From SCGC-AAA076-P13 sp964276145 (lineage in GTDB: Bacteria > Pseudomonadota > Gammaproteobacteria > Magnimaribacterales > D2472), in NCBI GenBank assembly GCA_964276145.1, contig CAXYDN010000007.1:310001-374000 (forward strand): a stretch of DNA of 64,000 bases, written 5' to 3'. Each line of letters begins with the position of its first letter. The stretch's first letter is position 1. The notes under the pieces were generated by a model. That model worked only from the letters and a program-made list of their open reading frames with translations. It was not told the DNA's origin and ran no database searches. Below, in pieces: positions 25,238 to 32,478 of this stretch. Position numbers and translations under genes: made by a program.

Positions 25238-26846
25238 CTTCGATATAACCCAAGTAATTTAGAGAACTTTCTGCTATTTCAGCAAACAATGGAGCAGCTA
25301 CCATACCTCCAGAGTATGCATTTAAACCCGGGTCTTCTATCGATACAAAAATAGTTAATGATTCGTCTGAAAGAGGAGCTATTCCAACAAAAGAAGCTCG
25401 ATATAAATCTTTTGCATAACCCGATCCAGAGATGGTTCTATGAACTGTGCCGGTTTTACCACCTTCACTAAAACCTTTTATATCTGCTTTCTTGCCAGTA
25501 CCAATTTTTACTACTTGTTTAAGTGCTTCGAGGGTATGATCTGCAGAAATCTTAGAAATTATTCTTTTTGAAGTAACTTCATCATTCATTAATAATTTGA
25601 AATCTTTTCTGACTCCTTGATTTGCAAAAATAGAATAAGCAGCAGTTATCTGGAAAGGACTTACTGTGAAACCATAGCCATACCCCAGACTTGCAACCTC
25701 TCTTTCAGAAGCGAACTCTTTTGCATTTATTAAGCCAAAAGCAGCAGCTGGAAAATTAACTGAGATTGGTTTACTAAAACCAAAATTATAATAATTATTT
25801 ATTAGGTCTTCATAGCCTAATTTAAGGGCAATTTTAGTAGCTCCTACTTGGCTAGAATGAGCAATGATTTCTTTTGGAGTTAATTTCTCATGATTTTTTG
25901 TATCAATGATCATTTTGTTTTCTAATTGCAGTCTTCGTGGTATTTCCATATATTCGTCTGGGTCAATAATTTCTTGGTCAACTGCTCTAGAGAAAACTAT
26001 TGGCTTTAAGACCGATCCTAGCTCATAAGCATCTATGAGAGCTCTATTTTTCTGAATAGACCTCATTGGATCATTGGGATTGTATGAAGGATAACTTGCG
26101 ATAGCTAAAATTTCCCCTTTCTTGTTGTCAAATACCAAAACTGTTCCGGCTTTAGCTTTATTTTTAGCAATTGTTTCAGCTAAATATTTATATGCATAAA
26201 ATTGAATTGTCGAATCAATTGTAAGAACTATATCTCTTCCTGGAATTGTTTTGCTTACATCTATAGGCTTGGATATGATTCTTTGCTTAGCGTTTACGAA
26301 ATATTTTTGTCTGCCTGATTGCCCAGAAAGCATAGAATCATAACTTTTTTCTAATCCCTCCTGTGCCCTATCTTTACCATAAAAGCCAATTAAAGTAGAT
26401 ATCTGTTCTCCTAAAGGGTAATGCCTACTATGTCTTACTTCTACCTCGACCTTATCTAAATTTAAACCATCAATTATCTTCTGCTCTTCTACATTTATAT
26501 TCTTTTTTAATAAGATTTTCTTTGTAAATAATTTTTTTATAGGAATTTCTTCATCTATAGCTATATTGTCTTTAAGTTTTAAGTATTGATCATTATTAAG
26601 CCCTTTTAGTGCATAAAGATCATAGTTAATAATAGATATTGCTAACGGAAAATTATTTCTGTCATATATTGAACCTCTAACTGGATTAATATTTCGATAT
26701 TTTATATATCTTTTCTTACCTTCATTTTGCAAAAAAACACTCTCTGCGATTTGCACTGAAATGATTTTATAAAAAATTGCAAAAATAGAAGCTACTAAAA
26801 ATGAACAAATAAAAACAAGCCTCCAGTTAATAAAATTACTTTTCAT
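25230..26846 (-). CDS. ftsI: FtsI (PBP3), septal peptidoglycan transpeptidase
   Basis: A 538-residue class B penicillin-binding protein. It has an N-terminal membrane helix (about 9-30), a pedestal domain beginning NPVRGSIYDRN, and a C-terminal transpeptidase. The SxxK motif is SVLK (278-281) and the KTG motif is at 464-466 (GGKTGTVH). The SxN motif is SSQ (331-333) instead of SSN: the codon is CAA, two changes away from an Asn codon. It crosslinks septal peptidoglycan with FtsW. It overlaps ftsL by 11 and murE by 8 bases. Confidence 0.96.
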   Translation of the reverse strand: MKSNFINWRLVFICSFLVASIFAIFYKIISVQIAESVFLQNEGKKRYIKYRNINPVRGSIYDRNNFPLAISIINYDLYALKGLNNDQYLKLKDNIAIDEEIPIKKLFTKKILLKKNINVEEQKIIDGLNLDKVEVEVRHSRHYPLGEQISTLIGFYGKDRAQEGLEKSYDSMLSGQSGRQKYFVNAKQRIISKPIDVSKTIPGRDIVLTIDSTIQFYAYKYLAETIAKNKAKAGTVLVFDNKKGEILAIASYPSYNPNDPMRSIQKNRALIDAYELGSVLKPIVFSRAVDQEIIDPDEYMEIPRRLQLENKMIIDTKNHEKLTPKEIIAHSSQVGATKIALKLGYEDLINNYYNFGFSKPISVNFPAAAFGLINAKEFASEREVASLGYGYGFTVSPFQITAAYSIFANQGVRKDFKLLMNDEVTSKRIISKISADHTLEALKQVVKIGTGKKADIKGFSEGGKTGTVHRTISGSGYAKDLYRASFVGIAPLSDESLTIFVSIEDPGLNAYSGGMVAAPLFAEIAESSLNYLGYIEDE

Positions 26847-27126
26847 TTTCTTTCTTTATTATTTTAATAACCTTTTTTGGCTTCTTTTTAATCATTCCAA
26901 GAGTTTCTATTGCTTTTTTTTCTATCGTTGCTGGAGAATTATTTGAATAGAATTGTGTTAAGAGTTTTATATTTCTATCTTTAAAACTTTCATATTCAAT
27001 GATTAGGTTTTGCTGATTAGAATTCAATCTATTAATTTCAAATGAAATTTTTATCTGTTCTAAACATAGAAAACATAGAAATAGTAAAAGGAGAAAGGCA
27101 ATATAATATTGAAAATTTTTTTTCAT
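26836..27126 (-). CDS. ftsL: Cell division protein FtsL
   Basis: A 96-residue bitopic protein: a very short cytoplasmic end, one membrane helix at about residues 7-24, then a periplasmic coiled-coil region ending with IETLGMIKKKPKKVIKI. It is identified by size, topology and its place between rsmH (4-base overlap) and ftsI (11-base overlap). It would pair with FtsB in the FtsQLB complex. Sequence conservation in this family is always low. Confidence 0.9.
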   Translation of the reverse strand: MKKNFQYYIAFLLLLFLCFLCLEQIKISFEINRLNSNQQNLIIEYESFKDRNIKLLTQFYSNNSPATIEKKAIETLGMIKKKPKKVIKIIKKENEK

Positions 27127-28016
27127 AACTTTTTAAAAACTCTCATGATTGCACTTCTAGATCTTTTATTTATATCTATTTCATTTTTTGTAGGTCTAAT
27201 TTTCTTAGCTATGCAAGAAAAATCAGATACCTTTGTTGAATTTAATGGTATGTCTTTTGGATAACTTTTAACAGTTGGTCTAAAAAAACTTTTAACAATA
27301 TTATCTTCAAGTGAATGAAATGAAATAACGACGATTACTCCATCTTTTTTAATAATTTTACTTGCTTGACTTAAAGATTCTTCAAGTTCATTTAATTCAT
27401 TATTAATAAATATTCTAAAGGCTTGAAAAGATTTTGTTGCCGGATGAGTTTTAATTTTTTTTTCAGGATAAATATCTTGAATAATTTGTGAAAGTTGAAG
27501 AGTTGTTTTGATGAACTCTATTTTTCTAAATTCTATTATTTTTTTAGCAATTAGTTTTCCATGCTTTTCATCTCCATACTTATATAGGACCTCCATGATT
27601 TCTTCTTGAGAGGCTTCATTAATCCAAACGGAAAGAGGATCACCTTTTGAGCTATTAAATCTCATATCAAGAGGTCCGTCATTTTTAAAACTAAAACCTC
27701 TACCACCATCATCAAAATGAGTTGAGCAAGTTCCTAGATCATATAAAATTCCGTCGACAGAATTATTACTAAAATATTTATTAATATTATTAAAAGAACT
27801 ATGGATTGGAGTAAAATTATTTTCTGAGATATTAGCAGCGTGTTCATAAGCTTCAGGGTCTTTATCAAATGAGGTTAAATGGCCATTTTTAGTGAGTTTA
27901 TCTAAAATAGCAGAACTGTGACCGCCTCTTCCATAAGTACAATCTATGAAATTGCCATCAACTTTTTGAACTAGAAAATCAATTGACTCTTCCAGTAGCA
28001 CTGGAAAATGAAGCAT
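27123..28016 (-). CDS. rsmH: 16S rRNA (cytosine-1402 N4)-methyltransferase RsmH (MraW)
   Basis: A 297-residue RsmH. The N-terminus HFPVLLEESIDFL, SAM-site FIDCTYGRGGHSSAIL, DLGTCSTHFDDGGRGFSF, GPLDMRFN and FHSLEDNIVKSFF are all characteristic. It modifies C1402 in the ribosomal P site, together with RsmI, which is also encoded in this window. Normally it directly follows mraZ; here ftsZ has come between them, and its stop is 1 base from the rsmH start. Confidence 0.97.
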   Translation of the reverse strand: MLHFPVLLEESIDFLVQKVDGNFIDCTYGRGGHSSAILDKLTKNGHLTSFDKDPEAYEHAANISENNFTPIHSSFNNINKYFSNNSVDGILYDLGTCSTHFDDGGRGFSFKNDGPLDMRFNSSKGDPLSVWINEASQEEIMEVLYKYGDEKHGKLIAKKIIEFRKIEFIKTTLQLSQIIQDIYPEKKIKTHPATKSFQAFRIFINNELNELEESLSQASKIIKKDGVIVVISFHSLEDNIVKSFFRPTVKSYPKDIPLNSTKVSDFSCIAKKIRPTKNEIDINKRSRSAIMRVFKKL

Positions 28017-28017
28017 C

Positions 28018-29127
28018 TTAGTCTACTTGTTTTCTCATAAAAGTTGGCACATCAAGGAAATCAATTTCCGCTGCAGACGATGTGCCACCTTTCTGACTTG
28101 TATGTTCTTTACCTAGGCCAACTGGATTAAGTTGAATTGATGGTTGATTATCAATTACTAGGGTTGGGGCCCTTTGATCAACTCCAGTAGCAACTATGGT
28201 GACTAGTAAATCATCATCAACTGATTCATCATAGACTAGTCCATATATTATGTTTGCATCCTCGTGAACTATTTCCTCTACGATATCCGCAACTTCTGTT
28301 TGATCACCTAGAGTTGGTTTTGCTGCTGTGATATTTACTAGTACGCCTCTAGCATTTTTAAGATTTATATCTTCAAGTAGCTCACTTTTTACAGCCTGGG
28401 TTGCAGCTGCTTCAGCTCTATTTTTACCACTTGCTCTTCCAGTGCCCATCATCGCAATTCCTTTCTCAGACATAACTGTTTTGACATCAGCAAAGTCAAC
28501 ATTGATGTGCCCTTTTTTCATAATAATATCTGAAATACCCTGAACTGCTCCTTTGAGCACATCATCAGCCTTTGCAAAAGCATCTTGCATTGCGGTATCT
28601 TCTCCAAGAATTTCGTATAATTTTTGATTCGGTATAGTAACTAAGCTATCTACTTCCTCTACAAGTGCGGCTAAACCTTTTTCAGCAGCAGTCATTCTTT
28701 TTTTACCTTCAAATTTAAATGGCTTGGTTACAACAGCAACAGTTAATGCTCCTAAATCTTTTGCTATTGAAGCAACAACAGGTGCAGCTCCAGTTCCTGT
28801 GCCACCTCCCATTCCTGCTGTAATAAAAATCATGTCGGCACCTGATAATAGTTCTTCTATAGCAGCTCTATCACTTTCGGCAGCCTTTCTGCCAACATCT
28901 GGATTTGCACCTGCTCCTAATCCTTTTGTTAGTCCGTTACCTAGTTTTAAAGTGATTGCTCCGTCAGCTTGTGACAAAGCTTGTGTGTCAGTATTAGCAC
29001 AAATAAAATCTACGCCCTCTATATCATGATTGATCATATGGATAACTGCATTACCGCCAGCCCCTCCAACACCAACTACTTTTATCTTGGCATTTTCTAC
29101 TGCTTGTCCTATTACTTCAAAATTCAT
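28018..29127 (-). CDS. ftsZ: FtsZ, tubulin-like division protein, relocated to second place in the dcw cluster
   Basis: A 369-residue FtsZ. The GTP-binding N-terminus is KVVGVGGAGGNAV; the tubulin signature GGGTGTGAAPVVA and the synergy-loop region NVDFADVKTVM follow. A short linker of about 30 residues leads to the conserved C-terminal peptide DFLDVPTFMRKQVD, which binds FtsA. A good Shine-Dalgarno (AGGGGAT) precedes the ATG. The gene lies 13 bp after mraZ and 1 bp before rsmH. In almost all gammaproteobacteria ftsZ follows ftsA at the far end of this cluster; here it would be transcribed early and directly under the mraZ promoter. No second copy is in the window. Confidence 0.98.
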   Translation of the reverse strand: MNFEVIGQAVENAKIKVVGVGGAGGNAVIHMINHDIEGVDFICANTDTQALSQADGAITLKLGNGLTKGLGAGANPDVGRKAAESDRAAIEELLSGADMIFITAGMGGGTGTGAAPVVASIAKDLGALTVAVVTKPFKFEGKKRMTAAEKGLAALVEEVDSLVTIPNQKLYEILGEDTAMQDAFAKADDVLKGAVQGISDIIMKKGHINVDFADVKTVMSEKGIAMMGTGRASGKNRAEAAATQAVKSELLEDINLKNARGVLVNITAAKPTLGDQTEVADIVEEIVHEDANIIYGLVYDESVDDDLLVTIVATGVDQRAPTLVIDNQPSIQLNPVGLGKEHTSQKGGTSSAAEIDFLDVPTFMRKQVD

Positions 29128-29140
29128 TTTTATCCCCTAT

Positions 29141-29608
29141 TTAAAAAGACATTGATTTGATGCTATCTGGAAGAACAACATCTAAAATTTCTGTTGATAA
29201 TGATCCACCTGTCTGTCTCATTTCCCAATTATTTATGTTCCATATTTCAAATTTATTTCCCATTCCAATAAGAGATATTTGTTTTTGATCTGAAATGTCT
29301 GCATATTTTCTCAAATCTGAAGGGATTAGAACTAACATCCGATTATTTGGATCAAACTCAAGAACGCTTGCATTACCTAAAATAGTCCATTGCAGATTTC
29401 TAACAATTGGATCTAAACCTTGTAATGATTCCAATTTATTTGAAATTTCATGCCATTGGGATTCTGGATATACTTTTAATGAAGGGTATTGAGGATCTTT
29501 TGTAATGATAATTTTTGTTTCGCTATTATTTATTAAATGGGATCGATATTTTGCAGGAATTGCTAATCTACCTTTCTTATCAAGTGAAACTGTATTAAAA
29601 CCGTACAT
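29141..29608 (-). CDS. mraZ: Transcriptional regulator MraZ
   Basis: A 155-residue MraZ with two AbrB-like half-repeats; the first is SLDKKGRLAIPAKYRSHL (9-26), the second FDPNNRMLVLIPSDLRKYADI. MraZ is a DNA-binding protein that represses its own dcw operon by binding short direct repeats in its promoter. Four 10-bp repeats lie just upstream. It is first in the operon, with ftsZ next. There is no Shine-Dalgarno sequence, and the predicted transcription start nearly coincides with the ATG. Confidence 0.96.
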   Translation of the reverse strand: MYGFNTVSLDKKGRLAIPAKYRSHLINNSETKIIITKDPQYPSLKVYPESQWHEISNKLESLQGLDPIVRNLQWTILGNASVLEFDPNNRMLVLIPSDLRKYADISDQKQISLIGMGNKFEIWNINNWEMRQTGGSLSTEILDVVLPDSIKSMSF

Positions 29609-29615
29609 GGTCTAA

Positions 29616-29644
29616 AATATATAGCCTTTTTACGCACTTTGCAA
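29616..29644 (-). promoter_or_regulatory. Predicted mraZ-ftsZ (dcw) promoter
   Basis: On the minus strand TTGCAA (29639-29644) and TATATT (29616-29621) are spaced 17 bp. The start would fall within a base or two of the mraZ ATG, giving a leaderless or almost leaderless message. The -35 hexamer lies inside the repeat array, so a repressor bound there would block the polymerase. Confidence 0.6.
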
Positions 29645-29670
29645 CACATTTACACACTTTTTCACACTTT
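29631..29670 (-). promoter_or_regulatory. Candidate MraZ operator: four 10-bp direct repeats
   Basis: Read on the minus strand, the repeats are AAGTGTGAAA, AAGTGTGTAA, AATGTGTTGC and AAAGTGCGTA, in exact 10-bp register. Known MraZ sites are short G/T-rich direct repeats one helical turn apart (TGGGN-N5 in E. coli, AAAGTGG in mollicutes). Position, spacing and the GTG core fit; the core differs from both published consensus sequences. Confidence 0.75.
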
Positions 29671-29691
29671 ATAAAATATGTAAAATTAAGT

Positions 29692-30021
29692 GAGTTGGTC
29701 TATAAGCCGGATTCTGTGAAAGATGATCATCTATCTCGATATTATGTTGCCATAATATTCTAGCAACCTACCCAAATCCTAAGCGAGCAGCTTTACAGGA
29801 TTTCTATTTGGTCTTGCTTCAGGCTGGGGTTTACAATGCCTTATTTGTCTCCAATTAAGCGGTGAGCTCTTACCTCACCATTTCACCCTTACCAATATAA
29901 TTGGCGGTATATTTTCTGCTGCACTATCCGTAGGCTCACGCCTCCCAGGTGTTACCTGGCGCCCTGCTCTATGAAGTCCGGACTTTCCTCTAGAATAAAC
30001 TAGCGATCATCCGACCAACTC
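29692..30021 (-). ncRNA. rnpB: RNase P RNA (class A)
   Basis: The 330-nt RNA has paired ends: GAGTTGGTC at the 5' end and GACCAACTC at the 3' end form helix P1. Conserved core segments are GAGGAAAGTCCGGAC near the 5' end, AGGGTGAAATGGTGAGGTAA in the middle, GCAAGACCAAATAG, and AGAATCCGGCTTATAGACC at the 3' end. It is the catalytic part of tRNA 5' maturation. It is shorter than E. coli M1 RNA (377 nt). The loop between the P15 arms (AAATCCT / AGGATTT) has GTAAAGC and no GGU, the triplet that normally pairs with the tRNA CCA end. It sits between rsmI and mraZ, the common gammaproteobacterial place. Confidence 0.96.
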
Positions 30022-30027
30022 GTGGTC

Positions 30028-30033
30028 ATTATA
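30028..30033 (-). promoter_or_regulatory. -10 element of rnpB
   Basis: TATAAT on the minus strand, followed by six bases and then the predicted first base of the RNA, the ideal -10 to +1 distance. No good -35 hexamer is visible upstream, where the rsmI 3' end lies. Confidence 0.65.
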
Positions 30034-30052
30034 ATTAATTTTTGTATAGATG

Positions 30053-30874
30053 CTATTTTAGTTCTAATAATTTTTTATAAATATCCCTTTTATTTTCTTT
30101 GGTTATCGAAGATATAATTTTTGCAGCTTCTTTGGTGGGCATATTATCAAGAAAAGATTTATATATTTTATTGTCAAAAATTAAATCATTATCTTTTAAT
30201 GCAAATGACTCTATTGCTATGACAAATTCGCCTTTAAGCATAAGTTCATCATTATTAATTTTTTTTAATAAAGAAACAGCTGTTCCTCTTTCAATATTTT
30301 CATATAATTTTGTCATTTCGCGACACAAAGAAATTTTTTTATTTTTGGAATACTCATCTGCAATAATGGAAAGAGTATCTTCGATTCTTTTTGCAGATTC
30401 AAATAAAATGATTGTATTTCTTTCTTTTTTGAGAGATTGAAAGAATCTTATTTTTTGAGATTTCTTTCTTGGTACAAATCCTAAAAAAGAAAAACTAGAA
30501 GTTGGAAGACCAGATAAAACTAAAGCATTAATGACAGACGACGGACCAGGTATCAAAGTATATTCAATATTATTATCAATACATTTCTGTGTTAGATGAT
30601 ACCCAGGATCTGAGATGGATGGTGTTCCTGCATCACTAACCAAAGCAATATCAATATCAGAATTACTTAATATTTTAATGATCTGTGAAGATGCTTCTTG
30701 TTCATTGTGCTCATGCAATGATTTGCATTTCTTATCACAGTTTATAAATTTTAATAACTTACTTGTGTTTCTAGTATCTTCTGCAAAAATATGATCTACA
30801 TTATTTAAAACTTCTATAGCTCTAAGTGATATATCATTTAGATTACCTATAGGTGTTGATATTAGATATAACAT
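30053..30874 (-). CDS. rsmI: 16S rRNA (cytidine-1402 2'-O)-methyltransferase RsmI
   Basis: A 273-residue RsmI. The tetrapyrrole-methylase-like fold starts LYLISTPIGNLNDISLRA and continues with FAEDTRNTSKLL, LVSDAGTPSISDPGYHL and IPGPSSVINALVLSGLPTSSFSFLGF. It methylates the ribose of C1402, complementing RsmH. The start is fixed by this conserved N-terminus, leaving only 14 bp to the divergent LpoA-like gene. Confidence 0.97.
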   Translation of the reverse strand: MLYLISTPIGNLNDISLRAIEVLNNVDHIFAEDTRNTSKLLKFINCDKKCKSLHEHNEQEASSQIIKILSNSDIDIALVSDAGTPSISDPGYHLTQKCIDNNIEYTLIPGPSSVINALVLSGLPTSSFSFLGFVPRKKSQKIRFFQSLKKERNTIILFESAKRIEDTLSIIADEYSKNKKISLCREMTKLYENIERGTAVSLLKKINNDELMLKGEFVIAIESFALKDNDLIFDNKIYKSFLDNMPTKEAAKIISSITKENKRDIYKKLLELK

Positions 30875-30888
30875 GTTTAAAAAAAATT

Positions 30889-31848
30889 ATGACTAAACAA
30901 AGCTTAACATTTATTCTAACAGTTTTGATTTCTGTAATTTCTGGTTGTACTACCACCTCATCAGCAAATAATAAAAACTTCATTGATATAAATGATATCT
31001 CTAAAGTTTTAAATACAAACAAGCTAACACTAAATTACTCATTGGGTAATGAAAATAAAGAATATTTCATATCTGCTTTATTGAATAAAGAATATGCATT
31101 TGATGTCAAATTTGGTAAGGATGGGAGAAAATTAAATAATAATCTCTTAGATTCAAATCTTGTCTTTTTTTGCAATAGTTATATTGAAGATCAGAGATCT
31201 AAGTTAAATTTATCACTTTACAAGGAAGTTGATAATCAGAAAGATATATTAGTGATTTATAGTGAGAAATTTATAACCCAAGCAGATGAATTAAAACTAA
31301 ATTATCCTAATTCAAAATTTTATTTTTTAAATAGTAAAAATAATTTTGAAGATTTTGTACTAGCTGTCATTGGAATTGATTCAAGCATTAAAAGGTTTAA
31401 TGATCTCCAAAAAAATGATTCAAGTCTTGCAATAAAACATTCTCCTAGGGAAAAAAAAGACTTTAAGAAAATATATTTTCTAACTGAATATAATATAGGC
31501 AAAAGCCTAGTTCCTATATTTAGAAGCTACCTTATAGATACTGAATTTTATTCAACTATTGATATTTTATTAGGGGCCTCTTCATTAAAAGAGCTTAATG
31601 ATTTTGAAAATATGCTTATCCCAGTTCCTAGTTACTTTTTCGAAAAATTATCCTCAAAAAAAATAGTTAAGAATCTTAAAGATGAATTAAGTAAGGAACT
31701 TATAGAAGACCTAATTTTAGCTGAAAGTATTTACCAAAATAATTTTTATGGGGAAAATGTAAAGTTTAATTCAGGTATGACAAAAGTTAATAGAGGTCAA
31801 TGCATAGAAAGAGAACTTGCTATGATGAAAGTTTCATTAAATTCTTAA
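30889..31848 (+). CDS. Putative lipoprotein, short LpoA/LppC-like PBP activator
   Basis: A 319-residue predicted outer-membrane lipoprotein. The start at 30889 gives MTKQSLTFILTVLISVISGC, a clear lipoprotein signal with lipobox Cys20; an upstream in-frame ATG (30853) would overlap rsmI. The C-terminal SGMTKVNRGQCIERELAMMKV resembles the end of the LppC/LpoA family. In gammaproteobacteria that gene lies exactly here, divergent from rsmI. E. coli LpoA is about 680 residues; the N-terminal TPR domain seems absent and the rest is strongly diverged. LpoA stimulates PBP1A from the outer membrane; that role here is inferred from context. It converges on sspA with a 2-bp gap. Confidence 0.6.
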   Translation: MTKQSLTFILTVLISVISGCTTTSSANNKNFIDINDISKVLNTNKLTLNYSLGNENKEYFISALLNKEYAFDVKFGKDGRKLNNNLLDSNLVFFCNSYIEDQRSKLNLSLYKEVDNQKDILVIYSEKFITQADELKLNYPNSKFYFLNSKNNFEDFVLAVIGIDSSIKRFNDLQKNDSSLAIKHSPREKKDFKKIYFLTEYNIGKSLVPIFRSYLIDTEFYSTIDILLGASSLKELNDFENMLIPVPSYFFEKLSSKKIVKNLKDELSKELIEDLILAESIYQNNFYGENVKFNSGMTKVNRGQCIERELAMMKVSLNS

Positions 31849-31850
31849 AT

Positions 31851-32462
31851 CTAGTCTTCCTTAAGGTCTCTTTCTAGTGAGGAAAGACTGTCTAGAAATC
31901 CAGGTCTTTTAAAAACTTCTTTCTGATAATCTAAGAGTGGTTTTAAGTGTCTGTTTATAGGAAGCTTAATTCCGATAGATGGCAACCTCCATAAGATTGG
32001 AGCAAAGTAGCAATCTACAAGTGTAAACTCATCGCTCATAAAATATTTAAATTCTTTAAATGTTGGAGCAATAGATGATATTTCATGTAGCAGCTCTTCT
32101 CTAAGTTTTAATAACTCTTTTTCAGGTAGTTCTCCTGCTATCAAAGTATCAACAATAGGGCACCATTCTCTATCAATTCTTAGCATAAGTGTTCTACTAT
32201 TGGCACGCGCAACAGGATATACAGGCAATAATGGTGGATGTGGAAACCTTTCATCAAGATATTCCATCATTACTGATGGGTCATGAATTGCTAGATCTCT
32301 ATCAACTAATATTGGTAGCTTATGGTATGGGCTTATTGAAAGAATATCCTCAGGAGTTTCCTCAGGCTTAGATTCTTTAATCTCAGCAGTAATATCTTTT
32401 TCTGCTAGAACTATTCTAACTCTTTGACTGTAATGATCGTCACGATCTGAATATAAAATCAT
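31851..32462 (-). CDS. sspA: Stringent starvation protein A (GST-fold)
   Basis: A 203-residue protein with a thioredoxin-like N-terminal domain (SDRDDHYSQRVRIVLAEK, KLPILVDRDLAIHDPSVMMEYLDERFPHPPLLP) and an all-helical C-terminal domain, as in the RNA-polymerase-associated SspA. The Asp/His-rich start and the PHPPL motif favour SspA over catalytic glutathione transferases. It follows petC as in Pseudomonas, but the usual downstream partner sspB (ClpXP adaptor) is absent; a convergent gene comes within 2 bp instead. Confidence 0.92.
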   Translation of the reverse strand: MILYSDRDDHYSQRVRIVLAEKDITAEIKESKPEETPEDILSISPYHKLPILVDRDLAIHDPSVMMEYLDERFPHPPLLPVYPVARANSRTLMLRIDREWCPIVDTLIAGELPEKELLKLREELLHEISSIAPTFKEFKYFMSDEFTLVDCYFAPILWRLPSIGIKLPINRHLKPLLDYQKEVFKRPGFLDSLSSLERDLKED

Positions 32463-32478
32463 ATTTATCCCCTAGTAT

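Noticed and set aside
29609..29691. Gap between mraZ and rnpB as a tandem-repeat or CRISPR-like array
   Set aside because: The repeats are 10 bp without spacers and total 40 bp; position and phasing fit a regulatory array far better.
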